Assembly: GCF_021347895.1 (NCBI RefSeq)
Contig: NC_067127.1
Coordinates: 12,992,984-13,056,983, forward strand
Direction: 5' to 3'
Source of the DNA: Acanthochromis polyacanthus
Lineage: Eukaryota; Chordata; Actinopteri; Pomacentridae
DNA: 64,000 nucleotides
This document shows positions 11,901 to 24,858 of the stretch, piece after piece. Below the pieces are notes generated by a model. That model searched no databases, had not been told where the DNA came from, and saw only the letters and a list, made by a program, of their open reading frames with translations. Position 1 is the first letter of the stretch, and each line of letters starts with the position of its first letter. A program made the translations under genes and the position numbers.

Positions 11901-14900
11901 GACACTTAATTTCAGCCAACTTTGTTTTCAGAATATAATGGCCATATTCAAATACAAATAGATTTGGTTTTTTTGTTTTTTTTCTGAATACCTTGGATCC
12001 TCCAGAGTGCTATTCAATCCTTAAATGGCTGGCTGTTGAAGTGGCCCCTTCAAAGCTGTAATGATTGAAAGACAGTTTACTCTTGTACTTATGTACACGC
12101 AGTATTATGATAAGGTTAATGAAGACTGAAGTGGTTATGAGTTCAGTTATTGTATCTCTCAATACAAGACAGAGACGCAGCAAAGACATTGAATTTGTTC
12201 TGCATGAAGAGAACCACTACTCCTTATGTGAATAAGAGACGATAGACAAATAGTGACAGGAGACTCCACATAATGAAACACTTTAGATAGAACAAATAGA
12301 ATTTCATGCTCTGCAATAAAGTAGAAATTAATGATAGTGTTTAAAGCTTGGTCTAATGCCTTAAATATAAATTTGTTAGAAACAGCTCTGTACTTGCTTG
12401 TAAAAAAAAAAAAAAATCCATTCTGACATGATTGTGTTGTTTCTTAATCAGCATCTGCAGCATTTAGGTTTTGTTTTCTCCCTTAACTCACAACATAGCG
12501 CATGTGTTAGATAACGTGTGACTGACTCAGCTTGGGTTGCATATGTGGATCAAAAATCTGGTCGTACGGTTATCCCTGTAGCTCAACAGGTTGATCAGGC
12601 GACCCATAGACAGGGGCTGTAGTCATGGGTTTAAGTCTGACCCATGGTCATTTACTGCATGTCTTTCGCCCACTCTTCTCCCCATTTTTCCTGTCTTTCT
12701 CTCCACTCTGCACTAGAATAAAGGCAAAAAGGTTAAAACAATTACTTTAAAAAAGAAAAAAGTGTCTGGTCATACAAATGACAATGCATTTCCTTATTTG
12801 CCATCAACAAAATAACCCCGTTAAATGGGCAATTACCAGGATTTTATTGATTAACATTTTCAGATATGATGGTGCAGTATCACCAAAGACTACAAGAACA
12901 CCCTGTATGCCTTGACTTGCCTGGTCTTTCTTAAAATTGAGATATGGCTGATGCAGACTTTACTGTGGTTTTTGAGGATTTTTTTTAATGCCCCGTCCTC
13001 AGTGAAGCCATTCAGGAATTTCACATGAATGTAACTTTTCCATCCAGCTGTGTTAGCTTTATTTTGTGTCGTGGTCTCAAACAGTAAAAGATAAAAATTC
13101 ACACATACACAAAGTGCTAAAGTCTGTAACTAAGGCTTTTGACTCTGTTTTACCATTGTGGACATGCCTTCCTCAGCCAAGTCTTTCAGTGTGTTAGTGA
13201 GTCAATTATACCAACCCTAAAAACAAAAATGCATTACAATTTGAATGGACAGTTGATACAATATTTAGAATATTTGCTATTTTCTAGTCATAACATCTTT
13301 TTTTAATAGCATCATCTTCTTGACTTGACCACCACAGATACTGATACTGTCAGCCCAGCTCTCAGTACTTGACAGAATAGCTGATAAGTCAATTGACATA
13401 AAATAGATCAGTTACATTCATAATTGCTTAAATACTTGAGCCACTTTGCACGCCAAAATGACCAATATTTGCAGCTTTCATGCTCTGGAATGTGAGAATT
13501 TACTATCTCTCCTTGTCTTACACTACATTATAACGAGCTTGTTTTGTATGAGGTTTGTATATTCAAAAACAAAACGGCACTCTGGGCTCCAGGTAATTGT
13601 GGTGGACATTTTCCACAATTCACTTCTATTTTATAGGCCAAAAGAATAATTGACAAAATATTTACCAAAAAAAAAGCCAGTTTAAAATGTACTTACTAGT
13701 GAGCTGCTTTGACCTGTCTTCATATAATAATACTTTATATTTTGTTGTTAAAACTCAACAGATATAGAAATGCTGTGAATCTGATCCACAGCAGTAAACA
13801 GCAATGTACATCCCATTTGCATTTTTGAGTGCTCATCAGTAGATACACTATTCATAGGGTATCGAGTGCCAAGAAATCATTGTGCTGAGCTGAACAGACA
13901 CATGAAGCAGCAGTCTAGGACAGCAATGTGAATGAATGGACCTTGATCAGAGAGCCCTGTTGTCTTTGAATAATAATTTGTCGCAGATCACACTGTTGGC
14001 ATCCCTGACATTCTACTGCAGGTAGCCAGCGCTCTTTCCAGTCTAGGTCATGTTTTGCATCAGCCAGACAAAGTGCTAAGGCATGTGGGAATATCTTGAG
14101 CCTCAGTCCCTCCTGTTTGCTATATAAAAAATAGATATTTTGTCACTTATACGGCTGCTTGCTTCGTACAGAAGAGCAACTCTGTAAGAGTGGCAGGAGT
14201 AGTGAACTAATGTGCAGCTGGTAAAAGGCAGATGTGGCCTAAATTGATGCAGTACTAATGTGGGCAACACAAGAACAAAGGCATGGGCAAATTCTCAGGG
14301 GACATGGCATGAATGAAAATACATTCAGCAGTTTGGTATTACCACTTTTTAATATTAATGGAATGGCTCTGAAGTATTTCATTTCATCAAATATAAGAAA
14401 TGTTTTGTTTGGGCGCTATATAATATTACAACCGTGTGATAATGGAAAAAAGACGGGCATTACAATATGTAGGTTTTCTCCAGTATGTATTATGTTACAA
14501 AAATATGCAGGAGATTTTACCATATGACTTGAATAACTCTATTTAAAAAATATATAATCTCGGGTGGTTTTGTCAGGTAGTGTGTCTGCATAGAAAATTT
14601 CAATAATTTTTTAAAGGTAACAAAAAGCCTTTCTCATACAGTGTAACATGTTCAGAGGCATCCAAAAAAAATTTCACTTTGAGTGGCCTTCAGATCTGGC
14701 TGAACACTCATCAGACTGTTAGATGGTGCTGATTTTAAATGGTCATGTGGCCTCATGCAGTGGCGATGATTGCTACACACTGCTGGCAGAACACCTGTTT
14801 TTGGTTAACATCAGCCCTCCTGTAGCATATAATCTAATGCTGCGTTTCCTTTTGCAACCACGTCTTCCTATTTAGTGTTTTTGTCATTGCTCATTTGATG

Positions 14901-17900
14901 TGCACATGTTGAATCTGCATGTCAACAAACCCTGTGTCTTGAGAAAAAAGTTTAAAAAGAACAATGTATCCAAGAACCTCTTAATTTTAGGTGAGACAGA
15001 CTTCTCTTGTAGTTTAGTTATGAAAAATGAGAACCGTGCCATGTTAAGTTGTGTTTCAAGGTGTAAAAAATTGTAACGCTTTGTGTTAATATGTCTTGCT
15101 TCACATGGCGCTTCGTGCAATGTGACTAACGCATTGTGGGTTTTGAAACTGTATATTGTGCAGCCGTACATGACATAAAAAAAAAGTTATGTTTCCTGTT
15201 TGGTCTTAAAAAATGATTAAACTGCTAATTTAGTTGCAATGATCACCTGTATCTAAAACAAGGGAAATAATACAAAAAAGTCACAAAGTTGCGCTAGTAA
15301 TAGAAGATGATGTAAACAAAAATATCACAAGTAATTTGTGTAGCTCTTTGAAATATTTTTGCATTGCAGCAGAATATGTTAGAAGCCAGGGTGGTTAGTT
15401 TTGAGTTTCTCTTCACTCCTTAAAGATTTAATTCAGTAAGAGGGTTTTTTGGTACATACACATTAAAAAAAAAAAATTGACTTGGCAATACAAAGAAGGC
15501 CCATTATATTGTGTGTTGCTACAAAAAGACAATAACTGTCACTGACACCTGTTAAAGGGAGTGTTTAAAGTAATACAACATTGTCCCTCATTCCTGCTTT
15601 CACTCCCTCCGATCATAGCATCTGTTATCGGCCGTCAGTAAGCGCTTCGTGGCTCCCACAGTAAGCAGGAGTTCATGTTACACTTCTCTTTGGTGCCCCA
15701 TTTCTGAGGTGGCTTGTTTCCCATTAACATGCTCCCAGAGAAAGTGTGATGGGCTCTGCACAAAGCCCAGCTCTTGTTCCACAGCAGAGGCAGCAGAATG
15801 GTGCTGACCAGATCGCAGCTCTCACTGTGATGTATGTGTTGTATCAGGGACTGCACTTTGTGGCAGGCTGCACAAAGCTTGCTCATTAGTATGCGGCCGG
15901 CACAGAGAAAAAGATGGGAGGCAGCGATGCCGAAAGGGAGGCCTGGAGGAAGAGGCAATGTAATATTAGACTAGAGGGAGAGAAAATTGATAAAATCAAC
16001 TTGATCTATCCATTTTTCTTGCCACAGAAGTTAGCCTATTCATTTGGAGGTTGTCTGTTTGTAGCACATTTTAGTTGATTGTATTGCCTCAGGGTAGGAC
16101 TGCTTTTGAAGTACTTGTTTTATAGATGTTAACTTCAGGTTAATATATTTCCACTAACTGACACAGTTTTTCACATTATAATTGGAACAACGGAAGAGTC
16201 GTTAGATGACACTTTACATTAACTGTTCTAAGAGATTGGATACAAATGTGCACTGTGCTATTTTTACTGCTGGTATTTTCAGTACATTTGAAAGGACCCA
16301 TCAGATCCTTTGTTGCTATCCTGTATGGTGTTAGTTTTTTGTCTTTCATCCTATTGAGAAGGTCTGTAAAGTAAATGACAACGATGTTACGCTCTAAGGC
16401 CAGGATGTAGAAATTCATTAGAACTCCTACAAAATATAAAATCAAAGTAAGGTTTTGCGTCTTTCATCTTCATGAGTTGCTTTCAGAATAGCGCTACTGC
16501 TGTTTTATTTCATTTCAACATGCTGTATTGGCATGAACATCAGGCTAACAATATTGTCAAAGGTGATGCAAGTCCAAAAACATGAGGTGAGAAACTTAAT
16601 AGGAAGAAACGATTTTTTTTTTAAGTGCGCTAAAGAAAATTAGTAGAACCAGAGAATGGCAAGAAAGAAGAGAAAACGGTAAATTTGTGTGTTTGTGTAT
16701 AATAGGTTATGTCAGCCTGGTCCTCATATCCACTGATGTTCGTCACATTTTGTGCTGTCAGGTCTGCTACATGACCCTTTTCAAGCAGAGTTTCACTGCC
16801 ATCTAGTTCTGATAATGAAATACGTCAAACTTTTTTTTAATAGTATTCTTGTCTCATACATTTGACTTGCTTCTCTGTCTTTGCCTCAACTGTCGAGCAG
16901 TGACCACCATCTCTGCTGGAAGCCACGACTTCTTGTGTCGTCCTTTCTATGGTGATACGCTATGGTCACAGAGTCTGCATTTGATCTGGATCTGCTTTGT
17001 ATCTCTGACAGTAAAGAGATATTCTGCCATTTTTTTTCATAGTTAAAGGCCAGATTGCAGTGAAATGTGTGTTTGATTTTTCAAAGATAGCCATGTCTTA
17101 TTAATCTAATCATTTATTTATAGTTTTTCTTAGGTTGATCAGTGTTAGGTTTTATCTGATCAGTAAGTCTCAAGACCAGCTGACAGAAGGGACTTTAGTC
17201 TTTGTCGTGCCTGAAATCTCAGTGTGTCTTGGAGACTCGGTTTCAAATGTGACCCAAATTTTAGTGTTCATCTTTTTGATGATCAGTGGGCGACAGTATG
17301 ATACTGCCTTGCGTGCATTGGTTGTTTTTTCTTTTCTTTGGATGCTGTTTTATATGGACCTGCAAGATCTCTATGGGATGTTTGTCCCATCTAGTGCAGT
17401 CCTGATGAATGAGTAGACTTAGAAACTCCACTACCACACCAGAGGGCAACTGGTCGGGTTCCACTGCAAAATATTTAAGTCTAAATTCTAATCGATATGT
17501 CTAATTATACAATTTTCCAATTAAAGAAAATGCTCTCCACGTTGTTATGCGAAACACTAGGTAATCATAATATAAAGTGCAGTGTAGATGGTTTTGTAAT
17601 TTGAGTTGATATTTGGCTTCCTGAGATCTGGGCTTCTTTAAGAGGGTCGTGATTTTAGTTTTGTTAAGGTTGACAAAACATTTGAGTCCAGTTGTGACAC
17701 TGCTGCTTCGGGAGGTCCAGGTGCTGCTGTGATCCTTGTTGTGTGGGTGACGCCAGCACTGGGTCATCAGCATAGAGCAAGGATTTCACTTTCTCACTGT
17801 TAAGGGGTAAACCAGGGTTTCAGGTTGTTATAACATCGCTGCCAAGTCATTAATGAGATGTAGATGGTAAATAAAATTGATGATCAGCTGTTGCCCTGGA

Positions 17901-20900
17901 TGACATTTCTTCCTTGGATGAAGAGATCTGTGGTCTTCTGGCAGATTTGTGTACCACATTTATTATTGACATGATGAATTTTCTCCTCTGTACTGATTTA
18001 AAGACATTTAAAATATAATCCGGCTTGTCAAATAGAATAAAAATCCTTTTTATAATCTACAAAACATGCAGAAAATGTACCCTTGTTTTTTATGCATGTA
18101 ATGATTGTAAACATGCTTAATACTACAGTGATTTGAGAAAAAGCCAATTAGTGCTTTACTCAGGGCCTTGTGTTCCATAAGGAAGACCAGCATTCAGGCA
18201 TCGATAATTCTGCCGAATCGTTCCTCTGATTACTGCATGCATAAATTAATCTATAATTGTTTATCTCCATTCTTACATATTGGGGAATAAGCAACCCACC
18301 TGAGGAGCAAGGTTCAACATTGGAAGCATTGTTTGTTTCAGTTTAGCGCTGATGTGTTGCTGTCAGGTGCACGTGCTTTGCTAGGATTGTGGATTTTTTT
18401 ATGATGTTTTCTAATACTTTCACTGTAATTAGGTAGTCACTGGGGTTCTAAGAAAATACTTCAACCATATGCGTACATCATACCAATTCCTAAAGGTTCA
18501 GACTATTGGCTAGAACATTGTGTTATCTGATACAAATGGCTGAAAGCAAGAGGTCCGGATATTTGATTTACCCAGCAATTTAGATTTAAAGTGACTATGG
18601 TAAGCGTTTGAAAGAGAAAAATACTGGCTCAAACATCTCTGTAGTGGTGCCATCCATGCAAATTGAGTTGTGATGGAGTACCTACAATAGGACCTTGTCA
18701 CACTAGATGTTTTGACCTGGCATGGTAGTTATTAACAATGGCTCTGTTCTGTTGAAGCAGTCCGCTATGACACTGTGACAATGACTCAGTATTACCAAGA
18801 ACACATAACAGAAGCAGCTCAATAAATTCACCCATTTGAATTATTTTTAAAATCTAAACCTATGCTTTTCCTACTCGGACATGTTGCAATGGTTTTGATC
18901 AAAGAGGGATAATACATGACCTGAAATACGGAGTTATGTTAATGTACAGTTTTTATTAAACTCAAGTTAACCGATTGATTATAGCTATTCGAATCCCCCT
19001 GCTTCCTTTGATTTACGAAACATGTGCTTTTTCTTGCCAGATGGTTTAACGACAGAAGTCAAGTATAGTTTTCTAAAGTTGGATGCAAACAACTAAATCA
19101 TTAGGATTTTAAAATGTGTTTCTCTAATAAGCGCTTTTACCAGGATTGACAGTACAGCCTTTAGAGTTTGCAGCAGGCTTTACTAGTGTTACAGTGACTT
19201 TGCAGTTTAATTTATTATATTGCCTTTTTAGTTTAAACCCCACTTGTGTGTAAATGACCTTTTTAAGAAGCGATGTGTCTTCTCTCTACAACATCAAACT
19301 TCTTAACTTGTGTGCACTTCTAGCATTTTATACTTCCTCACCTTCTATTGTTTTCACAGTGTGAGAAGGCCTGTTGTGCAGATTAAAACGGGAAGTACTT
19401 TAATGGTATTACACATAAGAGGGATTTGAGCTACAGGCACATCAGTCACTATGGACTGAGCCTAAGAAGCCATGCCAAGTTTGCACACACATACGTAATC
19501 CCTTTGATTGTGTCCTATTTCTCTGTCTCCGTTGCCGCAGGTTTTTGTGAATGTGTCCTGGAGTGTGGGGGGGGATGTTACACTGTTGTAGCCCCATGAG
19601 CCAAGATGTGCACTAGCAGAGATGTGGCTCAGCTCCTTTAATGCATCTTCTGTGCATGTGCTCAGTCTCTCCTCTGTGATTTTGTGAATTCAGGATCAAC
19701 TGTATTGGGGTATATCCCGGATTGTGTAAAGTGTAGGAACACAGCTGGCGACTAGAAGAAACAGAGTAGACATATTCTATTAGAGGAGGCTTTTTGTTTG
19801 TTTGTTTTGTAATTTATTTTAACCTCAGCTTTGCCTTCACCAATTGAAAGTTGAATATCATATTATCTTGAAGTCTTTATATCACTTTTCAGACCACATA
19901 GGATCTTTTTTATGTTCAAATTATTTCACATTATACATATTAAACACACTTTAGTGCCGGTGGAGTTCCACATTTTGTTTTTAATGGAACCTTAAATCAG
20001 GAAATGGCCTCTTGAATCCCTAGAAGCTCTACATAATTAATATTTGATTTATTGTGCTTAAAGAAGATTTTACGGGTTTCTAAATTGCCACTGCAGCTTG
20101 TCACATTAGCAAGTTCAAAGGTTTTATTGCAGCATTAATGCGTTATGATGGGTGCAGTCATGGTGATTGTGTTCTGCCACTGTCAGAGCACTCTGTGTGT
20201 ATTTTACTGTTTGGTTTTTAGAGGCAGGGTCACTCTAATGGATTTTAACAACCACACAAAATTACTGTACATTAAAAAGGAGTTCACCGTGAAGACTGGG
20301 TAAAATGACCTCTATCAAAAATATGAAACAGCTTTTGGTTTGAAACTGTATAGAAGATGATACAAGAGCTCGCAGACGTCTGACACATGAAAGTTTATTT
20401 ATACAGTAGACTAGTGTCCTTGACTTTGATGTTTTGCTTTTTGGGAGGTTATAGATTTTCCAAGATATATACTTAAGAACTTGTGAAGTTATATAAATTT
20501 TCATATTAAGCAAAGTTTATTTTTGTTGAACTATAAATGCAGTCTAATGGTTGCTAATACTCTTGAGTTGTACTGTCAATCAAAAACGGGACAGAGTAAA
20601 TCCAAATCTACATGTGGATAATTAAAATGCATTTTCTGTTCAACTCTTAATACTGTGTGTATTTTATGCAAAATATGCTTATTTTAACAACAAATTATGC
20701 TGCTAGTCACTTTTTATTTTCTGTTTTATTTCATAAAATGGTATTATGGCCATCACAACTTCAAACTGAAGGTCATGTCTCCAAATTGTTCAGCGTGCTC
20801 TAAATAATCAAAATATCTGTCTTCGAGAACAAGAATCAAGTATCTTACAATTTTTACCAATACATAAGAAGTATGCAGATTTCTTACTGAAGGAAAAACA

Positions 20901-23900
20901 AAAAGACGAAGTCATCAGAGAAGTTTAGATGTAAAATGGTGAGATATTGAACATAACATGTACTAACAGTGATGAACAAATATAGAAGTCCAGCATATGT
21001 AGGTAGGAATCCTATGAACGCTGCAGTGAACATTTGTGCTTTGTGTAGGAATTTCCTACTTTAATTCCTAGATTGAAAACATACTCTTCATATCTACAAC
21101 GACACTCTTCAGGACAAGGGGCAGAAAGCACTGAGAAAGCTGGCCACATTACAGTATCCGTAATTCAGCTATCTCGAGTTTAGCGACACCTCTACAGCAG
21201 GTTCTCTCTAATTGCTCAATATTTCATTGAAGAAAACACCCTGTCAAAACTGACATGATGTATGACAATGTCTCTTTTCACCCCAACCTTGTCCCTCTTA
21301 CACTCTCATTCTCACTAATGCCTTCTCTTCCTCTTTTACCCGCTATTCTCTCTCCCTCTCTTTCTCTCTCTAGTTTGACAAAGCATATGCCTACAGCATC
21401 CGCCACATGTTTGGCAAAGAAGGCAAGCGAACAGACTACACCCCCTACAGTTGCATGAAGGTGATTTTATCAAATCCACCCAGCCAAGGCGACCATCATG
21501 GTGAGTTGATGGCTGTTGGAAGAAGCTGTTACCCATTTGATAAGCCACTCAGCTGTCATTATGAGGCTTTTTCGTTAGATGTGTTGGCATGGAAATACTG
21601 AAGCAATTTCCTGTGGACACTGTCCACCCTAAATTATCTGTGGTTTTCACTTGCTGAATCTTCCTTTTTTTCTCATCTGTATGCTATACACTGTCTTAAT
21701 TACTTATTTACACATCTAATTATTTTCTAATTAATTTCCATCTCATGTTGGTAGGATGCCCATTCCGTCACAGTGATCCAGAGCTGCTAAAGCAGAAGCT
21801 GCAGTTCTACAAGGTGTCTCCCAGTGGAATCAGTCAGGTGGGTGCCATCCTGTGCGCTGTCGGTCTGTCAAATGGTTGAAGAGCCCTCTGGCCACTGTTA
21901 CCTGCTTCTGACTGGGGACATTTTGTATGCTACCTTTCGTCTTCTGTGTCATGAAACTTCATACTTTTTTATTCTTTTGGTATTCTTGCTATTATTCCAA
22001 CAGTGCAGTGTAGAGAAGCAGGAAATGTGGAGAAAGAGAGAAGATTGGCATGCAGTAAAGTCCCAAACAGCTGGGAATTGAACCAGTGACTCACAGCTCA
22101 TAGCATATGCGCCCTAACCAAGGGGCTATCGAGTTATCCAGGAAACTTTATTTGGGCAGGAACTTTATAAAATCCATGTCAAATAAAGAAAAAGAATTCA
22201 AAAATTGGCAGACGAGGTTGCTCACTGTGTTGACACTGACTGAGAACAGTTTGCCATCAATGTGGTCAGGCTGACTCTGGATCTATAGGAGATTTGAATT
22301 GGGAGATATAAGCACAGGTGACAGAGGAGAGTATGGTATACCTAATATAGGTATAATAATAATTTTTGAATGATAAAAAGGGTTTGGAAAATCTGGGTAG
22401 TTACTCTTTAAGCAGAATACACAGAGGGACAATAGTTTTGCCATATAGACTACAGCCTACACGTCTTAATAGTATGCTGCCATGCTAGAGGCTGTGAGAG
22501 ACCTTACTTCAGTCCAGTGATGCTTTAAGCTTTGATGCTAACCAGAGACTGCATATAGATAATGGGCATAGCCACCATGGCATCACCCATTGATTTGTGG
22601 ACTACCATTTTGAAGCCTTAAATATGGAATTTGGTATCGTGGTGTTTTGAAAATCAGAAGAATTAAGGGGTGGGTCTGACTGAGAAGTCAATGATACGAC
22701 ACATGTCACTATGGAGGCTACTTGTCAATCGAAATATAGATTATCAACATTACTCTAAATGGAAAGTCTTGAAGCTAGCAACAGAGACAATAAACCCCTT
22801 AGGAACAGTATTTACTGAGAGTGACAAATCAAGTGAAAAGACAACCGCACAACCAGAAGAGTCGCCCCCTACTGGTTTCAATCTCTTCTGCACAGGCGTT
22901 GCTTTTTTAGATAGTTGATAATACTAACACAAACATGCTCGTGTTGGCAGTACTATAGACTGTAAATCCAGATGGATGGTACATCATCATTTCTTCCAGT
23001 TGCACCAAAATAGAATTAAATTATAGCAGAAATGGTTGCTGCCATCTTTTGTGATGATGTTATCTCTGCAGTAGTGGTAGAGACATGGTATAAGCATATT
23101 GCACCATTCACTACTGTGCAGATATTTTGGCTTTACTTTTGAGTTTCTTTAATGATGTCCATCTTGATATTCAGTCAGTGGCCAATCCTAACAAACTGAT
23201 GTTTAGGAAGTCTAATATTTACCAAGCTCACCACTTTAGTTTGGAGTTTTAGCATGCTGATATTTGTTAATTAACATTAAACACAAAATCCTTTGGTCAT
23301 GAAACACTGAACAAAGTGGGGGTGGGGGGAGGGGAGCTAAAGGTTACAGGATCACTAAAGCTGCTTTTTTGTGGTAGTCCATGTCATAGTTTCAGATGTT
23401 ACTCCTGAAGCTTCAAATGTCAACGTCAGAGTGATGCTAGATAAAATGATACAGGATTACTAAGCTGATAAGAATTCATCCTGGAATGTCGCCACAATAT
23501 CCGCTTAAACACAATTGTCAAAATCATATTGATTTGCTGTACTGTTAATTTCATGTGGTGACACACAAAACCTTTCTGGAAAAGACCTAAAGTTTAAAGG
23601 TAGTTAAGGCTGGAACAAAATGATTCAATGCCTTGCAAATCTTTGACATCCTTCTCTAACCCCCTTGCAACCCTCAAGAATAAACCTCACAAACAAGAAA
23701 TTAAATCCTAATATTACATTCATGTGATATTTGCCCTTTGGCATGAGGGAAAACTGAAATAATACTGACAGCACACCTACTGTTTTCCCTTTATTGTCAG
23801 TCTTTCGTGTGCATTTTTGCAAATGCTCCCAATATTCCACTAAGCAAACAAAACCTGTAATAAAAACTGTAATATCTGGCTGAAACAGAGCATAGCTCAT

Positions 23901-24825
23901 TACTGATCTAACAGCAGCCCCAGTGTTGAGCATGCTGCTGGCAGTATCACGCTGGAGGCAGCCTTCAGGAATATAGGGAATAATGAAGGAACCGAATGCA
24001 GACAGACTCCTCAAAAGAGTGTCTCTCTTACTGACTGCCGAAGACCTTGGATGTATTTTTCATCAGGTCACTCACCTTGAGTATGCAGTCACACCACGAC
24101 AGTGTACTGTTCATATTTTCTTTTAAGAATATGAGAGCCCTAATGTGATCCAGCCAAAACTCGGGCTCCAGACTCTCTCCTCACACACTCCTTTTTCAAC
24201 TTTACAGAGCTTCAATAAATAAAAAAGAAAATCAAAAATTGAAATGTACCAAAAGACCTGAATGTGTAATTGTTGCCAGTGGCTATTCTACAAACTGTTG
24301 ACTCAGGGCATGAATATTTAAATTAGCCCGAGTAAGTGATCTGTTTTTATTACATTTGCAAAGATTTCCTGAAGGATGGATTCACTGCTGTCATTATGAT
24401 TTATGAGGTATGTTTGTTATGAAGCAATTGACCAAAAGCCAATAAAAACAACATTTGAATACGGGGCTGCAGCAGCACAAATTGTTGACGGCGTCTTCGG
24501 TAAAATGCACTGCGTCAGTATCTTAACTCAAAAGAGTTTAACTTTCTTTCTGTATATTCTGCCTTTTGTTGCAGATCCTGGAGCTGGTTAAAGGAATGCA
24601 CTACCAGCTGGCGTGCCAGAAATACTTTGAGCTGACACACAATGTAAGTGCAGATTTTCTTTGATGTGGGGAGTAACTGTGTCTACCTGTAACAGAGGCA
24701 GGGGTCTGGTCCTTGCATCTCACTTATGAAGGCTCAAGCAAGACCCAGAACTGTCATCACATCCATCATTAGCTGGCTGTCATAGCCACTTAATTTTTAT
24801 AGGTTTATAATGGCATTGTGAACTG

Positions 24826-24858
<33 letters not shown>

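Noticed and set aside
23625..24014. 129-codon antisense open frame in prim2 intron 11
   Set aside because: No domain or start context. Antisense within an intron with nothing to support expression.
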